DNA of 64,000 nucleotides from [Mycobacterium] nativiensis (lineage in GTDB: Bacteria; Actinomycetota; Actinomycetes; Mycobacteriales; Mycobacteriaceae), in contig NZ_CP083986.1 of the NCBI RefSeq assembly GCF_020172685.1, positions 1,464,630 to 1,528,629 of the forward strand, read 5' to 3'. The notes under the pieces are model-generated. The model saw nothing but the letters and a program-made list of their open reading frames with translations. It was not told the origin of the DNA and ran no database searches. The translations under genes and the position numbers were made by a program. This document shows positions 55,263 through 63,975 of this stretch, one piece after another (positions within the stretch are counted from its first letter, which is position 1; each line of letters starts with the position of its first letter).

Positions 55263-55772
55263 GACGACGACGCTGCCGAGACGCCGGCGCATCACCTGCC
55301 CGGTCTCGACGAGATCGAGCAGCGGTGCTGGCACGCGTTTCTGGAGTCGTCCACTCTGCTTCTCGCGATGGTGAATCGGCGACTGCTCATTCATCACGGC
55401 CTGCATCTGTTCGATTTCCTGGTGCTCGATGCGCTGGCACGCTCGGCCGACGGCTCGGTGCGGATGGGCGATCTGGCCCACACCGTGGTGCTGTCGCCGA
55501 GTCGGCTGACGGAGTTGATGCGGCGGTTGGAGGCGCAGGGTTGGGTCAGCCGCAATCGCAGCCGCACCGACGGCCGCGGGGTGATCGCCAGCATCACTCG
55601 CGAAGGCCGGGCGTTGGTGCGCCCGGCGGCGCGCACCTATGCCGAGGCGGTTCGTGTCTACTACCTCATTCAGGTCTCGCGCCCGCAGGTGATCGCGTTG
55701 GGCGACACGTGCCGGCGCATCAGTGTTCCGTTGAAGGCCTCGGCGAAATCCAAGCGCCGCAAGGGCGGATAG
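55260..55772 (+). CDS. MarR-family transcriptional regulator 2
   Basis: A 170-residue paralogue of the preceding regulator: VDDDAAETPAHHLPGLDEIEQRCWHAFLESS aligns with its start, and the winged helix is VRMGDLAHTVVLSPSRLTELMRRLEAQGWVSRNRSRTDGRGVIASITREGR. The C-terminus is more basic (SAKSKRRKGG) than in the paralogue. The two genes lie in tandem, 468 bases apart, each with its own promoter signals, suggesting duplication followed by divergence of targets. Confidence 0.8.
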   Translation: MDDDAAETPAHHLPGLDEIEQRCWHAFLESSTLLLAMVNRRLLIHHGLHLFDFLVLDALARSADGSVRMGDLAHTVVLSPSRLTELMRRLEAQGWVSRNRSRTDGRGVIASITREGRALVRPAARTYAEAVRVYYLIQVSRPQVIALGDTCRRISVPLKASAKSKRRKGG

Positions 55773-56593
55773 CGATCCGGGTTCGCGCGGCCGCATCGCA
55801 GCGGACATGCCATCAGGAGCCATTACGTAAATCGTCAGGAATCGACAAGGTATTGGCGGCGGATGGTCGCGGTATCGGAGTAGTCCCTGGCCTGCGGCGG
55901 GCTGCGCTTTGTCGCCGGAATTGTTTCAATGCGAAAATATCGACGAACGATTTATGGTTTGCCTGTGCATACACTCCGTGTCCGACGTCAGGGTTGTGAA
56001 GCGGTCGGGTGTCCGAACGGTTCACTCGCAGTCAAGATGGCGTAAAAACGCACGTCAGCGACGAAATAACGCGTCGACTGGGAGCGTAAACCGACCCGTG
56101 CGGCATCCCGAAATGTTACCCGTTGGTAATTTCATATTGAAGAACCAGGGGCGTCGCTTAAGTTTGCTGGGATAGGTACGTCGCGAGGGTAACCAGCCTC
56201 TTTGTGTCGTTATCGGATTGCAGAAACGGGAACCGCGACTTCCAATTTAAAAAAGTCACTCAAGCCTGGGTGTGACTTAGTTGATGTTCAGGTAAATTTT
56301 CGTTCGTTCTCGCCCGAACGTTTATCGCGGCGGCGGCGAACCGCCCGGCAACAGGCCGGGGCTCAGCGCGACTCGAGGACAACGACGTCCCGGGTTATCC
56401 ACCCGCACTTCACTTTTGGCTCACGCACCTGCCCGTTGGAAGGGACACCTAGATGGCTCGTCAGCATCGCATCACCTGGAATCGGCGCTCGCGCAACGCC
56501 GGCGCGCTCCCTTGGGGGTGTGTCAATCCAGCGCTCCGGACGAAAGCCGAAGGTGAGCGCCCAGATTCAGGTGCCCAGACAAAGGAGGCGGCC
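55773..56593. other. 821-base intergenic region upstream of gjpA
   Basis: No convincing gene. The first two thirds are AT-richer than the neighbours. Candidate signals are a hairpin or dyad TTACC-CGTT-GGTAA (56116-56129) and CGTTC-TCGCCC-GAACG (56305-56320). A frame from 56453 enters gjpA but its first 47 codons show no similarity to GjpA and precede an ideal RBS, so it is probably leader. The region could hold a long regulated 5' UTR. Confidence 0.5.
56116..56129. promoter_or_regulatory. Small dyad in the gjpA upstream region
   Basis: TTACC-CGTT-GGTAA, flanked further out by GAAAT (56110-56114) and ATTTC (56128-56132), making an almost continuous stem. It may be an operator or an RNA hairpin. 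Weak evidence. Confidence 0.3.
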
Positions 56594-57790
56594 GTGCGCC
56601 ACACCCTTCGCCCGTATGCCACCGCCGGGATCATGATCGTGGGCGCCGGCCTGATCGCCGTCACTCCGATCGCGGCACCGCTGCCCGATATCCAGGTGCG
56701 CGACGTGGCACTTACCGCTGGCGGCACTCTGCCCGATCTCGCCGCGCCGTGGATCGACCAGTTCAACATCGCGTCCCAGAACGCATCAACGCTGGCCGGC
56801 AACTTCTTCCTGGCCCCCGGCGTGGGGTTCCAGCAGGCTTTGGTCAACCAGTCCAACCTGTGGAACGAGTTTTTCCATGACCCCACCAGCAGCACCTTGG
56901 CCGCGGTGATGCAACAGTTCCAGAGGAACCTGGACACCGTGTTGAGCGGCATCGGGTTGCAAGGCACGAGTATCGGGGCGTTCACCGAGACCGGCGGGTG
57001 GTCGCGGGGCAGCATCGGGTCGATGGTGCTGCAACACACCATGATCGGGAACCACGCTCTGATGTTCGGGGAGGCTCCGGGTTACGTACCGGCCGCTGAG
57101 CAGTCGATGGTTGCGCCGATCATCAACTTCCTGGGCTCCCCAGAGAGCGCCATCATGATGGGTGCGCTGGGCCCGATGATCGCGCCGTGGGTGGCACTGT
57201 CCAACAGCATCACCGACGGCGACGACTGGAACACCACACTGGCGAACATGGTGGGGGCCTACTTCAACGGTGCCGACCTCAACCTCGATTCGCTGCTTCC
57301 GACGATCAACAGTCTGATCGGCTCGGAATTTCCGCCGGGCATGACCATGTCCGAGCTTGATATCGCCTTTGGTGGGTTGCTCAGCACGGGCAGCGTCCAG
57401 GTGGCCAATTACGTATCGGGCGGCACGACAGTTCCCGCAGTGGGCGGTTCGATCTTCAACAGCGTCGGCCTACAGTTCACCGGCGTCCCGAGCATCAATA
57501 CCCTGGCCCTCGACAGTGAGCCGATCGGCCCCATCGCGGCGTGGGAGACGTTGTCTCAGACCATTAGTGGGCTGCTGGGTTCGGGGTGGTCCGATGCATC
57601 TGCGCAGGTTGGTTCGGGGCTATTTGGAAGCCCCCCCATCTCGCTTGATGTGACGGCGCCAGGGGTGGGGATCGACTTTCCAACCCTGCTCGGTGACCTG
57701 TTCGGTTCGGGCTCCAGCTCCGCGGATACTGCGGCTGCTTCGGCTACGGATCTGTCGACCCTGGTTCAAGACGCTCCCTCCTGGTTCTGA
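56594..57790 (+). CDS. gjpA: GjpA-type outer-membrane porin
   Basis: Exported protein of 398 residues. It begins VRHTLRPYATAGIMIVGAGLIAVTPIAAPLPDIQVRDVALTAG, a signal segment typical of the mycobacterial GjpA family, then PWIDQFN, NFFLAPGVGFQQALVNQ, HALMFGEAPG, IINFLGSPESAIMMGALGPMIAPWVAL, NMVGAYFNGADLNLDSLLP and AVGGSIFNSVGLQFTGVP. The family is annotated as an outer-membrane porin; evidence for pore activity is from homologues only. GTG at 56594 has a perfect AAAGGAGG five bases upstream. It is followed by a PGRS gene after 72 bases, likely the same transcript. Confidence 0.88.
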   Translation: MRHTLRPYATAGIMIVGAGLIAVTPIAAPLPDIQVRDVALTAGGTLPDLAAPWIDQFNIASQNASTLAGNFFLAPGVGFQQALVNQSNLWNEFFHDPTSSTLAAVMQQFQRNLDTVLSGIGLQGTSIGAFTETGGWSRGSIGSMVLQHTMIGNHALMFGEAPGYVPAAEQSMVAPIINFLGSPESAIMMGALGPMIAPWVALSNSITDGDDWNTTLANMVGAYFNGADLNLDSLLPTINSLIGSEFPPGMTMSELDIAFGGLLSTGSVQVANYVSGGTTVPAVGGSIFNSVGLQFTGVPSINTLALDSEPIGPIAAWETLSQTISGLLGSGWSDASAQVGSGLFGSPPISLDVTAPGVGIDFPTLLGDLFGSGSSSADTAAASATDLSTLVQDAPSWF

Positions 57791-57862
57791 TTTCCCTCGT
57801 GTTCACCAGACTTCTCTCCCAACTTTTTTGAGTTCTTGTCTTTAAGGAAGGTGTTTTCCACG

Positions 57863-60706
57863 ATGAATAGTCACGGCAGCAGCCACACCGAGACCTACCC
57901 GTGCCGCAAGCAGGTGCTCTCAGCCATCAGTGCGGTTGGCGCGTTCCTCGCATTCGGCACGTCCCCGTTGGTCGGTTCCCCGACAGCCAAGGCCGATGAG
58001 CTTGACCTGATCTTGGAGCCGATGATCGATTCGCTGTCCAGCATCGACCCCACGCTGGGTGCCGAAGTAACGGCGTGGTTGACGGCTTTCGATCCGTCGT
58101 TCGGTGTTGGCGCGGCGTCCCTGACTTCGTTGCCGGACCCCGCCGCGGACGCCTCGACCTTCGACATGGCGCAATTCGTCGATCAGTGGATCTATCTTCC
58201 GATGCACACCGCGATGGAGGCCTGGATCAACAGTCCGTTCGGTACGCAGCTCGACAACGCCATCAACCAGTGGTCGGGGGCACTCTTGATCGGTAACGGC
58301 ACGGCCGGAACCGCTGAGGACCCCAATGGCACCGACGGCGGATTGTGGTTCGGCGACGGCGGGGCGGGCTACAACGCCAGCGCCGATCCCGGTGTGGCCG
58401 GCGGCAACGGTGGCGCGGCTGGCCTGTTCGGCAATGGCGGGGCGGGAGGCGACGGCGGTGTCGGGACTTCCACGTTCGCTCCGGCCGCAGGCAACGGCGG
58501 TACCGGCGGCACCTTCATGGGCGATGGTGGCGACGGCGGCGCCGGCGGGCTCGCCGCCCACGCCGGTGCGGCGAGGGCCGGCGCAGGTGGTGCCGGCGGT
58601 GACGCGGCGGGCTGGCTATTCGGCAACGGCGGAGAGGGTGGTACCGGCGGTAACGGCATCGCCGGCGCCGACGGCACCTACGCCGACGGTGGTAACGGCA
58701 CGGGCGGTTCGGGCAGTCAGGGTGCCATCGGCGGAGCCGGGGGCCGGAGCGGATTCTTCATCGGCGACGGCGGCAACGGCGGCAGTGGTGGTTTGGGGGG
58801 TGCGGGCGGAAATGGCGCGAACGGTGTGAGCGACGGCATCGCCGCTCACCTCAACGGCGGTACGGGTGGAAATGCGGGGCCAAGTGCTGCTGGCGGCATT
58901 GGCGGTATCGCTGCAGGTGGGCCTGCGGGCTCCAACTACTTCAACTTCGGGAACAAGGCTGGGCAGGCCGGTGAGCCTAATGGGACGGGCTCCGCGGGCG
59001 GTAACGGTGGCAACGGCTACCAAGTCGATGGTGTCTACCAGGGCAACGGCGGCAACGGTGGGAATGGTGGTTTCGGTGCAAATGGCGGTACTGGCGGTAA
59101 TGGCGGCGACGGGCTGAGCGGCGGTAATGGCGGCCGCGGTTCTAATGCGATGGGCGTTGGTGGCGCCGGCGGTAGCGGTGGGCAAGGCGGCGACGCAACC
59201 GCTGGTAAGGCCGGCAGTGGTGGGGCAGGTGGTACGGGAGGTAACAGCACTACCGGGGCTGGAGGTGCCGGCGGCGCCGGCGGTAACGGCGGTAGTGGCG
59301 CCACCTCAAACAGTGCTGTTGAAACCAACGGCGGCGACGGTGGTGCCGGCGGCACAGGCGGCAATGGAGGGACCGGCGGTGCTGGCGGTGTAGCCGGGCA
59401 GGGCGGCACGGGCACGTTCACCGGCGGTAACGGCGGCATCGGCGGCCGGGGTGGCGCCAGCAGCACCGGGACCACCGGTGTCGCCGGCGGCGACGGCGCT
59501 GCCGGCGGGGTTAGCACCGGCTGGAACGACAACGGCACCGTCTTCAGCATCGGAGGCAACGGCGGAGGTGGTGGCGCAGGCGGCAGCGCTTTGGCGGCGG
59601 GCTCCACTGCCGGTGCCGGTGGGAATGGCGGTGCCGGCGCGGCCGGCGCTACCGGCGCTGGCGTCATCAGCGTCGGCGGCAACGGCGGTGACGGCGGTGC
59701 CGGCGGTCGCAATGGGAGCCCGTTGTTTGGAACCGGCGCGGGTACCGGTGGCGTCGGCGGAGCCGGCGGCGCCGGTGGTGCCGGCACCGCCTCCGGTGGT
59801 AACGGTGGTGCCGGTGGCGCCGGCGGCAACAGTGGCTTCGCTACTGTCACCGCCGGCGTTGACGGTGGTGCTGGCGGTGCTGGCGGCGCCAGCGGGGGCA
59901 CCGCGGTCCCCACCAACAACCTGGGCATCGGTACCGCCCACGCTGGAAACGGCGGTAACGGCGGCGCCGGCTCCTATGGCGACAGGGGTGCCACCGGCAG
60001 TGGTGGTGCTGGCGGAAATGGCGGTACCGCGGCGGGCAACGTCGATGGCGGCACTGGCGGGAACGGCGGCGCCGCTTCCGGTTTCGCCGGTTCCTATTGG
60101 AGTAAGGGCGGGAGCGGCGCCGTGGGCGGCGGCGGCCAGGGCGGTACCGGCGGCGCGGCTACGGGTACCGGCAACGGCGGCGCTGGCGGTAACGGCGGAA
60201 CCGGCGGTTACGGTCAGACCGGTGCCACCGGCAGCAGCTCCCCGGGCGCGGCCGGCGGCGCCGGCGGTACCGGCACCACCGGCGGCGTCGGCGGCGCCGG
60301 GGGTGCCGGGGGCACGGCGGTCACCGGCGCCGGCGGCAATGGCGGAAGCGGTGGCACTGGTGGCGTCGGCGGTACTGGCGGGCGAGGCGGTGCCGGTCAG
60401 GTGGACAGTGCCGGCAATGGCTTAGCAGGTGGGAACGGTGGGACTGGCGATACCGGCGGTGCGGGCGGCGCGGCAGGCGCTGGCGGCGTGAGCACCCACG
60501 GCACCAACGGTTCCCAGGGAGTCGGTGGTGATGGTGGCGCCGGCGGCACCGGCGGTGCCGGTGGCAACAGTGGCACGCCCACCGGAACCGGGACAGCCGG
60601 AACGCCCGGCACCGGTGGAGCGGGCGGCGCCGGCGGCAGCGGTACCGCACCTGGTGGCCAGACCGGTGCAGCGGGACAAACGGGTGCCAACGGCCAGCCT
60701 GGCTAA
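57863..60706 (+). CDS. Signal-peptide PGRS protein without a PE domain or protease
   Basis: Exported glycine-rich protein of about 947 residues. The N-terminus carries a signal (VLSAISAVGAFLAFGTSPLVGSPTAKA/DE) and no PE domain. The linker AWINSPFGTQLDNAINQW, LLIGNGTAGTAEDPNG, GGLWFGDGGAGYN is clearly homologous to that of the PGRS-protease at 40355-44428. From about residue 160 to the end it is GGxGG repeat, with no C-terminal domain. ATG at 57863 follows GGAAGG. The gene lies between gjpA and a FAAL gene. It may be a surface or cell-wall protein; function unknown. Confidence 0.85.
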   Translation: MNSHGSSHTETYPCRKQVLSAISAVGAFLAFGTSPLVGSPTAKADELDLILEPMIDSLSSIDPTLGAEVTAWLTAFDPSFGVGAASLTSLPDPAADASTFDMAQFVDQWIYLPMHTAMEAWINSPFGTQLDNAINQWSGALLIGNGTAGTAEDPNGTDGGLWFGDGGAGYNASADPGVAGGNGGAAGLFGNGGAGGDGGVGTSTFAPAAGNGGTGGTFMGDGGDGGAGGLAAHAGAARAGAGGAGGDAAGWLFGNGGEGGTGGNGIAGADGTYADGGNGTGGSGSQGAIGGAGGRSGFFIGDGGNGGSGGLGGAGGNGANGVSDGIAAHLNGGTGGNAGPSAAGGIGGIAAGGPAGSNYFNFGNKAGQAGEPNGTGSAGGNGGNGYQVDGVYQGNGGNGGNGGFGANGGTGGNGGDGLSGGNGGRGSNAMGVGGAGGSGGQGGDATAGKAGSGGAGGTGGNSTTGAGGAGGAGGNGGSGATSNSAVETNGGDGGAGGTGGNGGTGGAGGVAGQGGTGTFTGGNGGIGGRGGASSTGTTGVAGGDGAAGGVSTGWNDNGTVFSIGGNGGGGGAGGSALAAGSTAGAGGNGGAGAAGATGAGVISVGGNGGDGGAGGRNGSPLFGTGAGTGGVGGAGGAGGAGTASGGNGGAGGAGGNSGFATVTAGVDGGAGGAGGASGGTAVPTNNLGIGTAHAGNGGNGGAGSYGDRGATGSGGAGGNGGTAAGNVDGGTGGNGGAASGFAGSYWSKGGSGAVGGGGQGGTGGAATGTGNGGAGGNGGTGGYGQTGATGSSSPGAAGGAGGTGTTGGVGGAGGAGGTAVTGAGGNGGSGGTGGVGGTGGRGGAGQVDSAGNGLAGGNGGTGDTGGAGGAAGAGGVSTHGTNGSQGVGGDGGAGGTGGAGGNSGTPTGTGTAGTPGTGGAGGAGGSGTAPGGQTGAAGQTGANGQPG
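58330..60690 (+). repeat. PGRS (GGN-GGC) low-complexity repeat array
   Basis: About 2.4 kb of imperfect glycine-alanine-asparagine coding repeats making up the C-terminal part of the second PGRS gene. The unit resembles the array at 41205-44075 but is on the other strand, so the two arrays form a large inverted repeat that could support recombination. Confidence 0.9.
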
Positions 60707-60727
60707 ATCAGCTAGGTGCTGACCGGT

Positions 60728-60787
60728 CACCTCAGACCCCGCCGGTCGTCGGGTCCACGACGGACTTGACGGCCGGCGGTCAGGTGG
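60728..60787 (+). terminator. Possible terminator hairpin after the PGRS gene
   Basis: CCGCCGG (60739-60745) pairs with CCGGCGG (60773-60779), and outer CACCT (60728-60732) with AGGTG (60782-60786), giving a bulged stem. There is no T-run. It lies 22 bases after the PGRS stop in the 256-base gap before the FAAL gene, where nothing else is recognised. Confidence 0.3.
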
Positions 60788-60962
60788 CAGAGGCGGCGCC
60801 GCAAATGGCCGGGGACAGCGGCGTCCCAACCCGGCTTTCTGCTCAACACATTTGACCCGAGCGTGGGCCGCAGAAAGGGACGCCGATGGCATCTCCACTT
60901 GTGGTCGCCCGGAAGTGGCTGTCGACCGCGGCCCGCGGGTGTGAGAGCTGTTAGGCCGCGAA

Positions 60963-62786
60963 ATGTCAGCGCAGCCAACAACAACCGCCGACACCCTTGT
61001 GGACCTGCTGCGTCAGCAGTGCAGCCGGTACGGGGGCAAGGTGGCGTTCACCTTCTCCGAGAACGGTGACGGCGTTGGGGGCACGCAGCTGACCTATCGC
61101 GAACTCGACGTCCGAGCGCGAGCCATCGCGGCGAATCTGCAGTGGCAGGGCGCAACTGGTGAACGGGTCTTGGTGTTCTGCCGGCCGGGGTTGGATGCGA
61201 TCGTCGCCATCCTCGGCTGCATCTATGCGGGGGCGGTCGCGGTTCCGGTGAACGAATGGGTGGCACCGCGATTGTCGTCGGTGGCGCCCAACAGCCGGGC
61301 GCGTTTTGCGCTGGCTTCTCCGGAGATGCCGACCGTCATCAAAACTGCGGTGGACGTGCAGATCGCGTGGACCGACGGACGGCCCCTGTGGTGGTCGGGC
61401 ACCGATGTGGCCGCCACCGACGCCCGGGCGTGGACGGACCCGCAGGTCGACGCGGACGCTACCGCGATGCTGCTCTACACGTCGGCGTCGGCCGGCTCAG
61501 CCAAAGGCGTGATGCTCAGTCACGACAACGTCATCCGCAACCTGGCGGCGATGCATCAGGCCTGGCCCGGGGACAGCCATGAGACCGCGGTGTATTGGCT
61601 ACCGCCGCACCGCAATATGGGGTTGATCGGCGCTGTGCTGCAGATGCTCCACACCGGGTGCAGCACGGTGTTGATGTCGCCGAGTGCGTTTATGCAGCGG
61701 CCGATGCGGTGGCTGGAGGCGATCTCGGCGAATCGCGGCACCGTGACCGCCGCCCCGGATTTCGCCTACCGGTTGTGCGTCGAGCGCAGTACCCCGGCCG
61801 AGCGGGCAGGCCTGGACCTGTCGAGTCTGTCCACGGCGGTCAACGGTGGCGACCGGGTGCGGGAGTCGACGATGCGGGCATTCAGTGAAGCGTTCGCACC
61901 GGCGGGATTCCGGCCGCGCGCCTTCGTCCCGGTCTATGGATTGACCGAGGCCACCCTGCTGGTTTCGGGTGGTTCGGACTCCCGCGATCCGGTGGTGCGG
62001 CACGTTGATCGTGGCTGGTTGCGGGCCGAGCGCGTCGTCGAGGCCAGCCCGGGAGACTGCGGTGCGATGTCGGTGGTGGGGTGCGGCCGGCCACGTCAGC
62101 CGATCCTCATTGTCGACCCGGATACCCGGCGGGTGCGTGACCGTGATGAACTCGGAGAGGTCTGGGTGTCCGGTGCCGGTGTGGGGCAGGGCTATTGGGA
62201 CCTGGAGGATGAGACCAGGCAGACGTTCCATGCAACGGTCGCCGGCTGCGGCGAGGTGCCGTTTCTGCGGACCGGGGATTTGGGCTTTATGCGCGACGGC
62301 GAACTGTTCGTCACCGGGCGCTGCCATGATCTGCTCGTTGTCGGTGGTGTTGAATACTACCCGAGCGACCTCGAGGTGACCGTGCAGCATTGTCATCCGG
62401 ATTTCCTTGCGGGGCGAACCGCGGTGTTCTCGGTTGCGCCCGAATCCGGCGGCGCCGAACACATTGTGGTGGTGCAGGAGATCGACCGTGATGTTCATGA
62501 AGACGAATTCGTCGACATGGTGTCGGCAATCCAGGGTGGGCTGGCCGCGCGCCACGGCATCCAGGCCGATGCGGTACTCCTGGTGGAGCCGTGGTGTATT
62601 CCCACCACGCCGGGCGGGAAGGTGCTGCGCGACCAGTGCCGCTACGAATTCGTCTACCACATCTTGCAGCCCCTGGCGCAGTGGCACGTACCGTCGCCGC
62701 CGGCTGTTGTTGACCGCCGTCAAGGTGCGGCGGTCGTCGACTTCGTTGGGGCGGCACTGGTTCGGCGGGCATTTCGTCCGGGCTGA
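60963..62786 (+). CDS. FAAL/FadD-type fatty-acyl-AMP ligase, solitary
   Basis: ANL-superfamily adenylating enzyme of 607 residues, closest to the long-chain fatty-acyl-AMP ligases that load polyketide synthases. Core motifs: ATP loop YTSASAGSAKGVMLSH (172-187; canonical YTSGSTGxPKG, so altered but Lys kept), NGGDRVRESTM, FVPVYGLTEATLLVSGG, FLRTGDLGFMRDGELFVTGR and the C-terminal catalytic Lys in TTPGGKVLRDQCR. No PKS or acyl carrier gene is adjacent. ATG at 60963 gives MSAQPTTTADTLVDLLRQQ. It faces the third marR gene across 47 bases. The acyl acceptor is unknown. Confidence 0.88.
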   Translation: MSAQPTTTADTLVDLLRQQCSRYGGKVAFTFSENGDGVGGTQLTYRELDVRARAIAANLQWQGATGERVLVFCRPGLDAIVAILGCIYAGAVAVPVNEWVAPRLSSVAPNSRARFALASPEMPTVIKTAVDVQIAWTDGRPLWWSGTDVAATDARAWTDPQVDADATAMLLYTSASAGSAKGVMLSHDNVIRNLAAMHQAWPGDSHETAVYWLPPHRNMGLIGAVLQMLHTGCSTVLMSPSAFMQRPMRWLEAISANRGTVTAAPDFAYRLCVERSTPAERAGLDLSSLSTAVNGGDRVRESTMRAFSEAFAPAGFRPRAFVPVYGLTEATLLVSGGSDSRDPVVRHVDRGWLRAERVVEASPGDCGAMSVVGCGRPRQPILIVDPDTRRVRDRDELGEVWVSGAGVGQGYWDLEDETRQTFHATVAGCGEVPFLRTGDLGFMRDGELFVTGRCHDLLVVGGVEYYPSDLEVTVQHCHPDFLAGRTAVFSVAPESGGAEHIVVVQEIDRDVHEDEFVDMVSAIQGGLAARHGIQADAVLLVEPWCIPTTPGGKVLRDQCRYEFVYHILQPLAQWHVPSPPAVVDRRQGAAVVDFVGAALVRRAFRPG

Positions 62787-62833
62787 CTCGGATGAGTCTG
62801 GGTGGCATTCCCGTGACGGAAGCCGAAGCCGTC

Positions 62834-63325
62834 TTATGACTGGATCTGCTTGAGGCCGTCGCCGATCTGGCGGCAGCTCGTGGCCATGGCTGCGATCTGC
62901 GGGCGGGTCAAGGGACCGAGGAAGTGTGTCCGGACTTCGTTGGCGTAGGTCGTCATTGCCTCTTCGGTCAGCGTGCGCCCCGCCTCGGTGATGGTGACTA
63001 TGACGCGGCGGCGGTCGTGAGGGCTGATCGCCCGCTCTACCAGGCCTTGACCCTCCAGGCGACGGACCTGACGGGTGAGGCGACTCGGCAGCGAACGCAA
63101 CGCCTCGGCCAGGGCACTCATCTGGGCGCTGCCGTCCGGTGATTTGTCGAGGAGGTCCAGCAGATGCACGTCGGAAAGCGACAACTTGTGCGTGTCGGTC
63201 AGTTGGCGATTGAGAACCGATGTCATGCGTAGGACCGTCGCCAAGTAGTTCTCCCAGGACTTGTGTTCGGCGAAAGTCAGTTGTGGTGTTCCCCCAGCGG
63301 TTCGGCCAGGAACGAAGCCGTTCAT
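62834..63325 (-). CDS. MarR-family transcriptional regulator 3
   Basis: Winged-helix regulator of 163 residues. The binding region is SAQMSALAEALRSLPSRLTRQVRRLEGQGLVERAISPHDRRRVIVTITEAGR, and the C-terminal ATSCRQIGDGLKQ resembles the CRRIND end of the first MarR protein. It is thus a more distant member of the same local group. A leaderless start is likely: minus-strand TAGTAT then six bases then ATG at 63325. It is convergent with the FAAL gene and may control it. Confidence 0.87.
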   Translation of the reverse strand: MNGFVPGRTAGGTPQLTFAEHKSWENYLATVLRMTSVLNRQLTDTHKLSLSDVHLLDLLDKSPDGSAQMSALAEALRSLPSRLTRQVRRLEGQGLVERAISPHDRRRVIVTITEAGRTLTEEAMTTYANEVRTHFLGPLTRPQIAAMATSCRQIGDGLKQIQS

Positions 63326-63337
63326 GGCGCGATACTA
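63323..63337 (-). promoter_or_regulatory. Leaderless promoter of the third marR gene
   Basis: On the minus strand TAGTAT (63337-63332), six bases CGCGCC, then ATG with A at 63325. No RBS is present. Confidence 0.55.
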
Positions 63338-63371
63338 CGGTGAAACATCTTTTGAATAAGCACTTTTGGTC

Positions 63372-63391
63372 ATTTTACGGCGCCGTTAAAA
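63372..63391. promoter_or_regulatory. Palindrome upstream of the third marR gene (operator candidate)
   Basis: A ten-base perfect palindrome ACGGCGCCGT (63377-63386) is flanked by ATTTT on the left and AAAAT on the right, slightly out of register. It lies about 50 bases upstream of the marR start in AT-rich DNA, a fitting place for autoregulation. Confidence 0.4.
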
Positions 63392-63560
63392 TACGAATCA
63401 TCAAGTCCTGCAAGTTAACTGTGGGGGAACTACCAGTGCGCTGCGGACTGTTTGATCTGGCATCTGCCCTGTCTTTCCTTGGCGTATAAGGAGATAAGTC
63501 GGCTTACCATCCGGTCGCGGGAGCTTGGGCGGCAGTTCTTCGCGGGGTCAGGCCGCGAAG

Positions 63561-63740
63561 ATGGCCATACTCGCCGTCGAAGTCGACCTCAATGCGCAGC
63601 CTTCCGCCCAGCGCTTCGATGTAACGGCGCCGAGTATCGATCTGGGTGTGGCGTCAGCCCAACAGCGCAGAAGCTACCTGGGCTACGAGGCTGTGTCGGT
63701 GCCCTTAACTGAAACGGTTCAGATTTGGTTGATCCGCTGA
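63561..63740 (+). CDS. Short hypothetical open frame
   Basis: A 59-residue frame starting MAILAVEVDLNAQPSAQRFDV and ending in VSVPLTETVQIWLIR. There is no good RBS and no recognised domain. Codon use is only moderately GC-rich at third positions. It is listed because nothing else explains the region; it may well be spurious. Confidence 0.2.
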   Translation: MAILAVEVDLNAQPSAQRFDVTAPSIDLGVASAQQRRSYLGYEAVSVPLTETVQIWLIR

Positions 63741-63957
63741 CTTGCGTGCTGTCGCCGTCGTGGCGTCTGTCCGCTGGTCAGGGTAGTGAACGTGTCGGAG
63801 CTGAGCCAGTAATCCCGCGATCATTTGCTTCATAGCGAAATTATTTGCGCGGCAGGTCTGTTCGAGTCAGAGCGATTGCACGCCGGCAGTTGTAGTGCGG
63901 AGTGGCAACGCGAGCCGCAGTGGCCTCTGGGCTGCGGCGGTGCCTCTACTCGCATTG

Positions 63958-63975
63958 GATAGCGCCGGCGCTATC
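63958..63975. promoter_or_regulatory. Perfect 18-base palindrome near the right edge
   Basis: GATAGCGCC directly abuts GGCGCTATC, a perfect uninterrupted palindrome flanked by short AT-rich sequence. It could be an operator for a gene beyond the window or a small hairpin. Confidence 0.4.

Noticed and set aside
55909..56175. 88-codon frame in the gjpA upstream region
   Set aside because: No RBS, no domain, mixed codon use; the region looks regulatory.
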